Positions 11,711 to 24,044 of a DNA stretch of 64,000 bases are shown one piece after another. Under the pieces are notes generated by a model. That model saw nothing but the letters and a program-made list of their open reading frames with translations, was not told where the DNA came from and did no database searches. The position numbers and the translations under genes are program-made. How positions within the stretch are numbered: position 1 is the stretch's first letter; every line of letters starts with the position of its first letter. Origin of the DNA: Thysanoteuthis rhombus (Eukaryota > Mollusca > Cephalopoda > Oegopsida > Thysanoteuthidae); the NCBI GenBank assembly GCA_963457665.1, contig OY735203.1, positions 20,332,203 to 20,396,202 on the forward strand. The letters are read 5' to 3'.

Positions 11711-11945
11711 AGTGCAAAAGTTATCGTATACACTTCAAAAGGTTAATTCGAAATTCTGATGCATCTGCAAAATTGATAGAATTCGGATCAAAGATTCCTG
11801 CCTTATGTATATAATTTATCATAGTTCAATCTTATTTCGATATATTTCGTTTTTTGAATTTTGTAATCTTTGGTCCAAATCATGTAAATTTTGAAGCTTT
11901 GTAAGGATATTGAAATTACCTTGATTTTTTTCAATGCATTGAATA
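11711..11945. mobile_element. Palindromic MITE-like element, copy 3
   Basis: Left: GTGCAAAAGTTATCGTATAC, then AAATTGATAGAATTCGGATC and AAAGATT. Right, inverted: CTTTGGTCCAAATCATGTAA, then TTTTGAAGCTTTGTAAGGAT and a terminus near GCATTGAATAC. The mirrored GGACCAAAGATTAC / GTAATCTTTGGTCC blocks define a long imperfect palindrome of about 235 bp, matching the copy at 21600. Confidence 0.65.
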
Positions 11946-11970
11946 CCCTTTACAATTTCGATAGCTAGGC

Positions 11971-11995
11971 AGATAGATAGATAGATAGATAGATA
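11971..11995. repeat. (GATA)n microsatellite
   Basis: Six near-perfect GATA units just downstream of the MITE-like element. Confidence 0.95.
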
Positions 11996-13690
11996 TGCTT
12001 GCAATCCTCGGACAAAGCCTTTTACAGTTCGCTATTAAGATTTGAAACTTGCTATGAGATCAACTTATCGAACCTCGTCACGTCCAATGGCTGATGGATA
12101 TATTTTCGTGTAGGAAACAGTTCTTTAGGATCAAATGTTGGTTGATTCCAATATTTACTGAACTGACGTATAAGCATTACCCGAATAGACACAATTTTAT
12201 GTTACTCAATCTGACTAACATTTCCATATTTTGAAAATTCTTTTTTTAAATTATTGAACTTATGAAAATGGAAAGTAAAACGAAAAATCTTTTATTTCAC
12301 ATTTGGAGAAAGTGCCTGATATTTGTAGTTTGGGAAGTTCATGCACCACAGAAAATGGACTCAGGGAGCCATGCTCAAGGTAAAACCCATCCCTCCTCCA
12401 AGCACGGGTAGAATTGAGCGGGATGAGGTTAGTGACACCACTTTTGGTGCTTGTGCTCTCCATGTCAAATTTACACATCACAAACTCGCCGAGTAATTAT
12501 TAATGAAATATGTGGAGCCATAGTAAGGACGACTGAAGCGATTGCCAACATGAGGGCACTACTAGCTTTAACTCAATGACTGATACAAGCTGTTTCTGTC
12601 ACAGGAATGATCCAAAGACAAAAGCAGACATGAATAAACGAGAGAAGATGAATGTGAAAATGCAAATACCCAAATCAAAAGATTCGAACCATTCAAAACT
12701 AACCCCAGAACTATGAACTAAAGCGATGTTAACACGAAATATCTGTATTACAAGTCCTACAACATGACTCAATACTCCGAGATTGTTTTTTCGACCAAAT
12801 TTCAATGAGAATATTTCATTTCCATTTTCTTATTGTTTGCCTTTCTGTAAACCAATATGATAGATGCAAGTCCTGTAATCTGAAGTTGTTCAAGTCCAGC
12901 CAAAATGTTTGTTTCTCTCACTCCATGGTACTTTAGAGTGTGTTTGTATGTTTATTTCATGTGTGTGTTCCTTGGGCGATGACGTATACAGACTTGAAAT
13001 TGGTATCAATAATCCTTCCTGGAATAAATCGTTTGGAGCCTTATGATACTAATTTGATAATAACATCTGGATTCTTTAGAATAAAAGTTGATGTTTCTTT
13101 AAGTTTCGATACTCTATTACAGATGCTTTCCAATCGAAAACGTCAGTGATGTCATAAACAGAATTTATTCCCACCATATTTTTTTTTGATAATCTTTTCA
13201 CACGACTTCAAATTTCGACGCTACGGTTGTTCAATTATTGACTGTAATGGCAAGTTTTAAATCATTTCTGGTCATATTGTCAGTGTTTTAACACCGAACC
13301 AAATGAAAGGTTATTTTGAATGAAAAGGATAATATATCGAGCGATGCATTATATGAAATGATGGCATAGTCAATTGAGGACATTCTCACGCAGCCATTAC
13401 CGTTTGAATTATCGTCAACTCCCAATTAGACTACACTCATCTACCACACGTTTGAACCGATGTGTATCGTTCGAAGAACACTAAGAAATATATCGATTTT
13501 GTGAACGTTGTAAGGGAGTTTGAAGTCGAAAAGAAACGTAAATGTTGATGTGCGTGAAAGCTCTTTGGCTTAACTGAATACACAAATAATTATAATGACT
13601 ATAATAATCATAGCCAATGGAAATACTTGCTTAAGAATTATAGTGAAGAGAATAAATAAGCATCAATGGACAAAAGATGTAGAATTGTTT
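11996..13690. other. Mostly featureless; one GC-elevated open stretch
   Basis: Only 12329-12496 stands out. It is a plus-strand frame of 55 codons between stops, with clearly higher GC than its surroundings and a balanced amino-acid mix (for example GRIERDEVSDTTFGACALHV). The overlapping minus frame at 12260-12481 is also open, so direction is ambiguous. I do not recognise the product and do not call a gene. Confidence 0.5.
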
Positions 13691-13768
13691 GGAGCAAAAG
13701 CGAATTTGAACCAACTGACATTGGTAAACCATTTGCTGGATGGTAGTCGCTTATCTATCGATCTGCCC
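13691..13768 (-). repeat. Weak tRNA-like relic
   Basis: Minus strand carries GGTTCAAATTCGC, a good pol III B-box match, about 45 bases after a possible but poor A-box region. It could be a decayed tRNA-derived SINE head or chance. Confidence 0.25.
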
Positions 13769-13929
13769 TGAAGACTACTGCGCAATAATATTCGATTTGC
13801 AGAACGAGAAATGATAAAATATGGGGAACTGTCAACAAAAGCCGCGTCAGGAATATTAGGCAGCCCAACGTTGAGGCCGGTTCGGGGACTAGGGTCGGGG
13901 GGAGCTTGCCACTATGGTGAGTTTCGATT

Positions 13930-14143
13930 AATAATGGAGATTACAGGCTTGTTGTTGTCAGTGATGATGGCAGTGATGATGTTGAGTGGTGGTGGTGGTT
14001 GGGGTAGGTTTCGGAGATACGGTCAGGATGATCGCTAGGGATAATACCGAAAATATTAGTTACGATAACAGCAGGGGAAAGGGTGGCCAGAGAAAGAAAA
14101 ATATGGAAAGGTTGGAGGTCGTAGTTATGGTGATGAGATTAAA

Positions 14144-14200
<57 letters not shown>

Positions 14201-14270
14201 AGTAGACGTGATGGTGGTTGTGGTGGTGGTTGTTGTGGTGGTTGTAGTGGTGCTGGTGGTGAAGATCACG
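13930..14270. repeat. GTG/GAT-rich simple sequence with perfect (GAT)n core
   Basis: A perfect run of 19 GAT/ATG units at 14143-14199 is flanked by impure GTGGTG/GATGAT-type triplets on both sides. The methionine-, valine- and threonine-rich open frames on both strands are translations of this repeat. No LINE sequence is seen immediately upstream, unlike the other GAT tracts in the window. Confidence 0.9.
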
Positions 14271-17200
14271 GGAAACCATGTTAATGTTTGCGCTCGACAA
14301 AGATATTTGCGATATTCCCGTTATAATAGAGCTGATGAATCCAATAGACTTTCAAGAGTGCGTCACCTGCTTAATGTTTTACTGTTTAATTGCCATATGT
14401 GAGTCTATACCAGTTCCTGGCATATTAATTGCTTTCGGAAGTAGCTAGAGGGCGCCATCGATCTATTTTCCAATGCCAAGGATGTTCCGTCAACTGTGCA
14501 TCAGCGCTGTGTTGTTTCCAGATACGGCGTTTATGTCGGCAAAATCAACTGAAAATTTAGTTCTTTGTAGTTTGGTGAAATATAATTATTAAGAAAATTT
14601 GACAATTACAGCTGTATTTTCATCATTTTTTTTTTTTTTTTGCTGTGATCTGCTTGTTAGTTTTGCTTCATATTCCCCACCGGTGCTTATGGCCAGTGTT
14701 CGAGCCCATGTGAAAAACAGTTTTCTAGTGCTGATCTTCAAGGCCCCTACTTTTTTGGTGCAACAAACTTATGCTACAGAGTATAGTAAATAGTTAAGTG
14801 CATCATGATAGGAAATGAGTCCCCTACCTTTTCAGACCCCAAACCTATTCACGAGATCCTTTTCCGTCATAAACCTCCCCATATATGTACAAATAATTAT
14901 TAGGTAGATGAACAATGTCCATATGCATTAGAGAGGGCAATCACTCATTACACTCCATTTTCCGATATGTTCAAAGTGAACATGACATAAAACGCGCCAC
15001 ACCAGCAATTAAGTGAATCACCGAAGTATGTCCAGTAGCGCTAACACAGTTGTACAAAAGTCCTAAAATACCCTTACAAGCATTTTAAAAAACTGAAAAA
15101 CGATTAGTTTTGAGAAATGAGATCAGAATATCTCAACAACTTCTAGTAATCTTCATTGGGCCCGCAGAGCTGACCTTACCATGACTTTGGGAAGCTTGAG
15201 TTTACAATAGATTTTTGAAAAGATTATCAACTTTTTGACCTGGTTTTGCATGCTGGAAAGAACCTAGGGCAAAAAGAATTTTTTTGAGAATGAAAAAAGA
15301 ATTTCGAGCTCTCTAGCGTGATTCTAGGAAAATAGATAAATGTGGCAATGCAGATATCTTAGTCCAAATAGACCGCTGGTATTGGTAAAAAAATCTCTCA
15401 AAATCCAGATTAAAATAGTCCGATCAGACCTTAAAAATGATAATGAAGGAGGGAAACAACCGAAATGCATAAAAGTATTGCATTGTTGAATACATATGCC
15501 CATTTGCAAGGATCTATATGAAAAGCAGAATTTGGCAGCGCTAATATATATCAAAGGAACAAAATGATGTTCCTAAAAAATCAAAACAACCGTTTTCAAG
15601 TTGTTTTAATCCGCGTATTCATACTCATTTGCAATGTTCTATGGCAAATAAAGTGTCTGTTAGTCCTGACACAATTAACTGTGTGAAAAAGGAAGGATAC
15701 CTCAGCACTTGTCTGGATAGCTGGTCGGTCTGTGATCACCGCTACGGTAATCCTAAAAATTTATAATAAAAGCAAATTATTGATAAATTCGAAATGTTTA
15801 TTACATATATACTTTAATTTCTTTTACGAGTGTCAACTACTGAACGCAAGGGTTGAATATAACCCCAGTGTTTATCAAATCATTTTCCCCCAGGTATTCA
15901 TACTTTCTTTGGATAGTCCCATCAGTCGTCAGTCGCCGATATCGACAAGTTTGGAGCCCCCTTCTCATGGAGGTATTATTGTTGCCTCATGTGTAACATC
16001 TAAGTTTCAAATAAATATTTTTTTTTAAAATAAAATGAAAATTGGATGCATGTTAGCAAAGGAGAGTGAAGAAGATAACACATGCATTGATAGAAATGGT
16101 TGAGATGATACCTATTTGTGAAGATAAAATGATTAGACTAAATATTCCCCCAACATTCGTAGTCTGCCTCTCTTGAAAACCAAAAGCCCAATTTTGGCAT
16201 TTTACTTGAACATTGGCTGTCATTGGAAATACACTCGCACAAATTGACTTACGAGCATCCCTGTCCCTGATTGGATACAAAGGTTTGAATAACAACCAAA
16301 AGAAATTTAGAAATAACAAATACTGAAGATAAAAACAGAAATTATGGAGCCTGTGGTCATGATAGAATGAATAGGAAGATAAATATTATATGTAATAGAG
16401 TCGTAATCGTAGCTTTACTTTTAATAGATGTACCATAAACTGTATAAAATCTGTCTACCTTGGATTTCAGTTGCATCTGTTTCATTTCCAAGCGTCTCAA
16501 AATCAAACTGGTTACTTCTTTGTTCAGAATATCGGGTGTTGATTTTCCCTATCACCAGACTCGTTTTCCTTTCTATTTCTTAGCAAGCACTTTGACGATT
16601 CTATGATGTTTGCTTTTGAAATTTTTGAACAGCCGTATGACAGTTTTCGCAGCGATCGGTACGTCAAAAAAGAAGGAATTCCCTTTGATTTGACATATAG
16701 TTGCCTAATATCTATGATCAACGCTGACCTACTCAGAGGATATTAAGACCCCTGACCTGAATATATTATAAAAGTGTCAGTAAGTCAAAATCGACAGGAA
16801 CTGGGAGAAAGAACGCGTAACACTCTATTATCAATATTGCCAAGATTCTTGGGTGTTGATCTGCTGTCAATAGAACTGTCAAGTGATTTCCTTTCCGAAA
16901 TTCCCTGACTTCTAGAATTTCTCTCAGGACACTTAATAAGGAATTACGTATTCGGGTTTTCCTCCCACACGATAAATTTACTCTTGAGAACAATTGTTAA
17001 ACACTGTGAAGCTAATCAAAACTTTGAAAACTTTCCCACCATTCATCGAGGTGGAAAGACGCCAAAAACTAGAGATGACCAGAAAGTAAAATCTCCAAGC
17101 CGTATTGATTATGGCAGCCATCTTAAACATAATGATGTGGATAGTGTTTTTTGTATTGATAGTGCGATTAGTTTTAGATATTGTCCACACAATGGTGGTT

Positions 17201-17307
17201 ACAAAAGTTATCCAATACATATGTAAAATATTTCAAACAGACACCTTCAGGATTAACAGTGAACCAATTATGTTTTGTACATAACTATTCAATTTTCAAT
17301 AGTCATT

Positions 17308-17309
<2 letters not shown>
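14271..17309. other. No identifiable feature
   Basis: About 3 kb of AT-rich sequence without a recognised gene or element. A possible diverged pair (15480-15530 and 15605-15650, each with a CATTTGCAA block beside a GAATACAT/GTATTCAT-type block) hints at old duplication. Frames at 15324-15554, 15732-16028, 16053-16319, 16524-16993 and 16978-17226 carry no recognisable domain. Confidence 0.5.

Positions 17310-17398
<89 letters not shown>
17310..17398. repeat. (TA)n microsatellite
   Basis: Roughly 44 uninterrupted AT dinucleotides; the IYIYIY reading frames come from it. Confidence 0.98.
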
Positions 17399-17400
<2 letters not shown>

Positions 17401-17479
17401 TTTGTGTCACTTCAGTCACTTATTTCTCAATATCTGGTAATGTAACGTATGTAATTCTGTTCGGTGAATTTTTTTATGT

Positions 17480-18230
17480 TTCACACATACTTTGATATCA
17501 TGGTACTATGTGTAAATGTTTTCTTGTCAGGATCATCAGCTGTTTACCATTTAACCGTTTTAGGAGTTTGAAAAACAAGATAGGTATATCAATATGGCAC
17601 ATTAGCTGCGTTGATCAAGCAACACCTCCCTTTCAGTTATGATTTTGATACGAACCTTATGTCATATTCCCTGTCATTTTTTTTACTTCATTTTTAACTC
17701 TAATAGGCTGTCATCATAATGTATTGCGTACTGATGTTGTTTTATACTACGCATTATTTAATATCCTGGAAACACAGGGCTTATACATATAAGTTACCTG
17801 AAGCGTAGTTGACAATTAGGGGTCAATAAGTTTAACAATAGACGTGACATGTTGTCCGTGTTACTTCTATTGGGTGTCAACGCATGTGAATATTAAACCA
17901 ATTGCGTCATTCGCAATTTCAGGCAGCATGCAAACCAACTCATCATTTTAAGTATAATTAATTACACAGAAAAACATCTTTGAGTTGATTTTTTACCAAC
18001 ATATTCAACTGAAGAATTTTTTCAACTTACCTCTTAGTTATTTTCCCATATCATATATCATCTCGCTTCCGTCATTTTATTATATTCTAAATTATCAAAT
18101 AGAATAGTTTTATACATATGGTTGAAACGAAACGAGACTTCATTCTAGCAGGTAATAACTCCAGAATGGATTATTCAATGATTATACGAGGACAATTCGT
18201 TTCATTGTATCCCACGACCAATCTCTCATC
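17480..18230. repeat. Dispersed repeat A, copy 1
   Basis: Clear sequence similarity to 52860-53720 in the same order and orientation. Shared blocks include ATTTAATAT/ATTTAATC next to GAAACACAGGGCTTA, then CATGTGAATATTAAA, GCATGCAAACCAA, ACATATTCAACTG/GCATATTCAACTGGAGAA, and near the right end GGTTGAAA followed by a GCGGGTA/GCAGGTA block. Neither strand gives a recognised protein. It is an interspersed family of unknown class; the other copy lies just 3' of a minus-strand RT fragment, so an untranslated retroelement part is possible. Confidence 0.75.
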
Positions 18231-18461
18231 CTGCTTTCTGTACTTTGCTCAGAAGGCTGAATGATACTTTTTGCCTTTCCAATACATTATTGCAATTTTA
18301 TTTTCTATCTTCCTGATAGAACTACCTCGGTACGTGAAATTCTTTACATCCTCAACATTCTCCTGGTTATCAGCTCAGCAGTTTCTCCCTTGTTTTGACT
18401 CTCATGATGAAACAGAGACACTTCACCGAGTAGTAACGCATTTAGCTTGCAATTGTGCAAA

Positions 18462-18695
18462 ACTTCTGATCATTGTCTTCCATCCACAATACGCGACATA
18501 CCCTGAGTAATGTATTTATAATGAAGCATCGTCTCAACGTTTATAACTCTTACAGTTTTGGGGTTTTGATCATGAAAAACTACTGATCTTGGTGTTCCAT
18601 TCATAATACGAGACTTACCTTCTGTAATGTACGTCAGATTATTATGTCCACAATTATAAATCTCGCAGGTTTGAGGACTTTGGTGCCAGTAACGA
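18462..18695. repeat. 117-bp tandem duplication
   Basis: Two diverged head-to-tail copies start at 18462 (ACTTCTGATC) and 18579 (ACTACTGATC), 117 bases apart. They share CCATCCACAATACG/CCATTCATAATACG, then GTAATGTA, then ATAA.TCT, then TTTGGGGTTTTG/TTTGAGGACTTTG. The period is 39 codons and the minus-strand frame 18470-18736 stays open across both, giving repeated YITEGKSRI / YITQGMSRI blocks. No known domain recognised. Confidence 0.65.
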
Positions 18696-19479
18696 TGTTG
18701 CTCTGATGGATAATGACAGTGTGGTGGAACATTCAAGAACGAGTGGATGACGCTGGTAGTTTATTCAAAATCTGACTCAATATAAAAAAAATTTACTCCT
18801 GCTTCTAAAGAAATATTTGTGCAGTCTGATATCTCTGCACGAATGCATACCTACGTTTGACATTTGATAACTCATAGATAAGTTGTTCATGTAGAAGCGT
18901 GCGTATACAAAAATGCAATTCCTGTTCCTACTCTTATGTATATACAAATCGGTATACATATGATTCAAATATTCAGATTCGTCTATCTGAGTGTATGCAC
19001 GCACATATGCATATGTATCTTTTGATATATAGATCCGTGTTCGCAAAAAATTGGTAGATAAATCGAATTCTCAGATTATCAAATGTTGCTTCAATTTTAT
19101 GCTGACTTTTTTTTATTTGGAGGTCACCCTTCAAAAATTCAAAAACACCACTTCCATCGGCCTGTCAAGTACAGAGGGTCGGAATGACTGGTGTCAGGAG
19201 TATATTGCACAAGCAACAACATTGCAGACAAAGTTCAATAATTCAAGTTATCTTTCACTTGTTGATAGTTGCTTTGCCAGAGAGAAGAAACCACCAATTG
19301 TGGAAAGTATTGATTTTTTTTCATGTCTAAGTCTACAATGGTAGTTCAAATTAAAACTAATTTCCGTAACGTAAAAGATTTATTGTTCAGTCGTCTCAAA
19401 GCTTCTTCTCCTATCGTGAGAAATATGTTTGCCCTGCAGAGCGAGAATAATAACGAGTTTTGGACTGATTATTTTCCTG
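18696..19479. other. No identifiable feature
   Basis: A plus-strand open frame at 19051-19344 (97 codons) has no recognised motif and no splice or promoter context I can support. Confidence 0.5.
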
Positions 19480-19575
19480 TAGTTGAACTCAGAATTGCAC
19501 AGCGATCTATGGAAAGATCAATGCTAGGAATAATGCAAGGAGATAAAAGAGATCAACGTGGATTTTTTTTTTCAG
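19480..19575 (+). pseudogene. LINE tail fragment
   Basis: A single open block reads ELRIAQRSMERSMLGI then QGDKRDQR, a strong match to the LRxAQRAMERxMLGIxxRDRxxNxx segment found downstream of the RT in RTE-type LINEs. Flanks on both sides do not continue the element, so only about 30 codons remain. This version resembles the AMERAMLGI lineage more than the AHERIMLNI lineage of the other copies. Confidence 0.55.
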
Positions 19576-20149
19576 TTTTTTAAATTTATTTTGCCTACAA
19601 AACCTCTGGAAGTTTTCCACCCCCCACCTCCCAATTTCAAGTTGTCTTAGAGGGGAGTCCTATTTACAATGTTGCAATAAAAATGCACAGGTGAAAAAAA
19701 TGTTCTTTCTCTCTTCACTACGGCCGGTTTGGCGGTATTTTTCTTTCAAGAAAGTATTAATACAAAACTAACGTGAGAGCGAACCCTCATCTCTTGGTCT
19801 GGAATGTGTGCAAGCAAAGTGTGGATTGAAGTAATAACTCTGAATCGTTCCAGCAACTGTTTCCTCTTAATATTTAAACATTCGAGAATTAGAAGATTCA
19901 AAATAAAATTTGAGATAATCAAATAGTGGTGTATTTGATATTTTATATACTTATATATGAATGCATGCACATTAGTGTATGTCTTACATTAGGATTCGAA
20001 TACTGTATTGCTTCTTTTTTATTCATGAACAGCTCAGATCAAACGTCAGTACAGAATACATTATATATCTTCAGGATGATTGATAGCCCGAATCCTCTTT
20101 GTTAATTAGGAAGCATTTGGTCCTGCAGGCTGACTATGTCACACATACA
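19576..20149. other. No identifiable feature
   Basis: AT-rich flank with short homopolymers only. Confidence 0.6.
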
Positions 20150-20655
20150 GCCTCGCCAAAAGAGCTAGAAGACCAAAATAATCAACATCTACTCATCATG
20201 TCTAAAAAGCGAATAATCACACTGGGTCGGCACGCTTTCGGTACAGCGGGTTCGACTTTCAAGATTAAGAAAAAGCCATTGGATCTGAAAAGAATTATTC
20301 AAAGGCAATGCTTCCCTCGATAGTTCTGTATGGAGCAGAGACATGGAACCTAACTGACCCGAAAACTGAAGAGCTCAACTTCACATGGGAAGATCACAAA
20401 ACTGCACAGTATATTAGATATTATAAAAACCATTACAAAATTTAGATGGCTATGGGCTGGACATGTTGCAAGAATGTCATAAAACCGCTGGACTTTGCAC
20501 CTCCAATATAGGCCTCCAGAGGTCATAAGAAAAATTGTGGCTGACAGGAAGTAGAAGAGCTAAATAAGCACAGAAAGTCCTTGCTCCGCGACACCTGTGA
20601 TAGAGAAGTCTGACAAATCTTTGAGAAGGTCTATGCCTAATGGCAGACGCTATAA
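20150..20655 (+). pseudogene. RTE-like LINE 3' end (decayed)
   Basis: Plus-strand frames give ELEDQNNQHLLIMSKKR (EKVDQYIYLG..ISMSKKR), then RHAFGTAGSTFKIKKKPLDL, then a shifted EQRHGT block (GAETWNLT), WAGHVARM near 20455-20475 and NRWTLHL. It ends with ELNKHRKSLLRDTCDREV and a KVYA-like terminus near 20640. Stops and frameshifts separate the blocks and part of the AHERIMLNITW segment is deleted. No GAT tail is visible at this copy. Confidence 0.8.
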
Positions 20656-21599
20656 GACCGTGGATACAGCTGCTGCTACTGATTTTAATGAAACTGATGT
20701 TAAGAAATGTTTCTGTTATTCATATGAAAATCCTCCCCCCGGGGGATTTTTTTTTTGGCGGGTTGGGAATAAATTGTTTTTGCCCGTGTTTGTTTCTGAA
20801 AATTCTTATTTCTTTTTTTTGCTCACATCCGAACGGAGTGTGACAAAAACAACATTGATCATGCCTTTCCCATTTTTTATTGATTACCCTTAACATGGCA
20901 TGCTGCTCAAAGACGTTGGTCATATCACAGTTTCTATTGGATGATCTGCTTTCGATGAGACCAACAGGATCAAGAAGTCGACGAAAAGTGCCCGAAATTA
21001 GTTGAAAAAAATGGTGTGAATACTACTAGCGTGACACCAGGCTGTATTTTTCATGACCATCCAAACACTTGGTAAAATTCATTTTTACATTTGCAAACAC
21101 TGGGCTGTTATTTCACTTTTTAGATCATTGTATATTTCAGTGTTTGAAAGGTTATCTTTATGAGAAATTACACTACAAGACTGCAAAGGGTATAAAGCAG
21201 TCCTCAGTTGAGATTCCTCGGAGGATTGAATGATAAAATGAAGTTGTTTATAAGATGACAAAAAATAATAAAACACACCATCATATATGCTGCTGAGAAT
21301 TTTCAATCCTTTTTCTGATATAAACATACAATATTTTTTCGGAAAGAAAAAAACGAATCTTTATGAAGTAAATATTCCGTCCCAGATGTCTGCAGAAAGG
21401 AATAGAAAGTACTATCCGAATTTTTCTAAAACAAACTTTGAAGCAAAGTATTTTTCACTATCATTCAACCTGTAATATTTCATGATAAAATAAATGTATG
21501 ATTATCTTTGTGTCAATCAGTCGATTTGGGAATAGACAGTTTTTTCTAAGAATTATCTAAAGTGGTTTGGCCTGTACCGCGATTAGTAATTACTGAATG
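20656..21599. other. No identifiable feature
   Basis: Contains a short CCCCCCGGGGG palindrome beside a T run near 20735. Several short frames overlap on both strands without recognisable content. Confidence 0.5.
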
Positions 21600-21840
21600 C
21601 AGAATGTATCTGATGCATTTCATGAGGTCAATTCAAACATTCTTACTGAGCTTAAGAATCGACTGAATTCGAACCAAAGATTGAAAAATACAAATAGCAG
21701 AAAAAAATATTGAAACAAGATTGGACTTTGGTAAGATATGTCTAAAATCAGAAATCTTTCTTCCAGATTCCGTCAGTTTTGAAACTGTATATATGTGTTC
21801 AAATAAACTTTTTCAAATATATCAGGTATGTTTTGCATTA
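21600..21840. mobile_element. Palindromic MITE-like element, copy 4
   Basis: Left end: GAATGTATCTGATGCATTTC, then a CGACTGAATTCGAACCAAAG block. Right end, inverted: ATCTTTCTTCCAGATTCCGT, then TTTTGAAACTGTATATATG, a TTCAAATAAACTTTTTCAAA block and ATATCAGGTATG followed by GCATTAGCTGTG. About 240 bp with mirrored halves; same family as 1515, 7865, 11711, 33865 and 37800. Confidence 0.65.
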
Positions 21841-22161
21841 GCTGTGTGTAGATGTGTAGATGAGTGTGTGTGTGTGTGCGTGCTTGCGTGATATTCATGA
21901 ACATATATGTTGATAATATTTTTCTCACTTTTGCAAAAGAAATTTGGTGTGAACTGTTATTCATTTGTATTGAGCTTTTATCATTTCAAAGTAATAGAAT
22001 CCTAATGAAAATGGACACTAGGTCTTGCAATATACTAACATACATGCACACATCTAAAATTATGTGAAATTTGAACCAATCGGTCACTCATGAAATTGGC
22101 AAGGTTTTTTTCCCCCCAAGAAATATTTGAAGTAGTTGAGGTTGAGCCTAATAGAACGCTA

Positions 22162-22162
22162 T

Positions 22163-22230
<68 letters not shown>

Positions 22231-22262
22231 AATGTGTGTGTGCGCGTGTGTTCGTGCATGTA
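22162..22262. repeat. (TA)n-(TG)n compound microsatellite
   Basis: TA units interrupted by ACA, passing into TG units with GCGC variants; source of IYIYIY and CVCVCV frames. A shorter TG run lies at 21866-21884. Confidence 0.97.
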
Positions 22263-22483
22263 TATAAGTAAAGATCTATGATATAATTCTAGAAGCAATG
22301 TATCAAAGTGGGTCAAACAACTTGCGTCAAGGAGAGGCGATTTCTTATAATTACCTGAATGAATGTGATATATGTGATGTCCGGAATGTATCAAAAATGA
22401 CAAATACCGTGAAATCGTTCATTCAAATGTGTATGCATGAATTCATGAATACATAATCTATATAGAACTATGCAAATGTATTT

Positions 22484-22487
<4 letters not shown>

Positions 22488-22565
<78 letters not shown>
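22488..22565. repeat. (TA)n microsatellite
   Basis: About 38 uninterrupted AT units. Confidence 0.98.
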
Positions 22566-22568
<3 letters not shown>

Positions 22569-23018
22569 GCCGGATAGAAATATACATTTTGTGGCATTAA
22601 GTAGACCAATTGATAACAATAGATGACGATGTTGTTCATACTCAGTACTACACATCCTTTATCTACTGCTCATAAAAGCCCTGGACGCACTTGTCAAGCT
22701 TTTTTGTTCGCAGTTCCATTGATTGGAATTCTCCTTCTAACTATCCAAGAAATTGACCTGAGTATCTCACTACTGATTCTTTCCATGGATCCATTCTTTC
22801 CATCAGATTTCTACTATTAACTTCGGTCCGGAATATTCTTTCTATTTTCTCAGGGTATTTTGTGTTATTTTCTCTTCCATTTCTCACCGTATCATCGCAT
22901 CTTATTCGAGAACTTCCAAAATTTAAATCAGTCCTTAGTGGTCAAAGCTGTGTTTTTGTTTGTTTTTTTTATTTTATTCGGGTTTTTTTGTTGTCCCGTA
23001 ATTCGATTTATTCTTTCT

Positions 23019-23026
23019 CTTTTTTT

Positions 23027-23068
<42 letters not shown>
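23019..23068. repeat. Poly-T followed by (ATT)n
   Basis: Twenty T residues then ten ATT units. Reading the opposite strand this is (AAT)n followed by poly-A, which could be a retroelement tail, but no element is recognised beside it. The surrounding 22566-23796 is T-rich and otherwise unassigned. Confidence 0.95.
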
Positions 23069-23793
23069 GTCGTAGTCTTGATTGTGTCACTGAGTGCATC
23101 TAGGAATTTCTGTTAAGAAATCGGATCCCTTTTACCAGATTAGAATTTTTTATGGAATCATGTGGAGCCTGCAGTGGGATTGCTGGATTTCTCTCTTCTG
23201 TCATTTCTGTTATTTCTATACCTTTCTTTTCTTTTCGATTTTTTTCATCTTTTTTCCTTATGATCACGTTTTTGATTTCTCTTTTTTTTCTAATCCTTTT
23301 CTGCCACATTTTTCACAATGAAATTCTGGTATTATAGATTTTTCATGATCGTATACATCGGATGCAGCACTTTGTGAGTCCAGACAGATAATATTGTTGC
23401 CTCAATGAAATGCACCGACATGATTAATTGGTTCCTGAACATCTAACCAGCACCTTCATGATTTTAAACTTACATTAATTTCCAGGGAAGCTCTCCCATT
23501 TCCTAAAACGAGAAAAGGTTGATTTTTCTGGGCAGATCTTTGAATACATTAATACATAGAAAGGAATGATATAATGCATGGGTTCCATTGATAGTTACCT
23601 CTCATGAATTACCTGAGGTTTGATCTTAAAATCTAAGAGATAAATAGATAGAAAAAGAAATGATGATTTCGGCGGAAATTACTTTTCTAATAAGTGTATG
23701 ATACCACTGATACACAAAACTAGTGTATGTAAAACTAACTTTGATTTGCATTTATATCAATATTTCTTGTTTAATCTATCGGGCCAAAAATTA

Positions 23794-23796
<3 letters not shown>

Positions 23797-23872
<76 letters not shown>

Positions 23873-23881
23873 TATATATAT
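23797..23881. repeat. (TC)n-(TA)n compound microsatellite
   Basis: Fifteen TC units change abruptly to about 22 TA units with one GC interruption. Confidence 0.97.
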
Positions 23882-24044
23882 TTGATACTAATATCTGAGA
23901 TTCTTTTAGTGTGTTTGTTCATTTGTGTCTCTTCCCCGCTAAAACTACGAAGCCTATCAACTCCTCAATGATTAGCACGATGACTTAGGGGAGATCGACA
24001 CACCACTGATGCTATGAGATTATTCGATGTTACCAACAGTAATT

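Noticed and set aside
11971-11995. CRISPR-like regular repeats and other short repeat arrays in the window
   Set aside because: They are simple microsatellites without unique spacers, in a eukaryotic sequence context.
14328-14360. Hammerhead ribozyme candidate (CTGATGA)
   Set aside because: No GAAA box or helix partners in suitable positions were found.
13986-14402. Poly-Met/Val frame of 138 codons and its poly-Ile/Thr antisense
   Set aside because: Produced by the (GAT)n and GTG-rich triplet array.
19051-19344. 97-codon plus-strand frame as a gene
   Set aside because: No motif, homolog, start context or splice sites that I can support.
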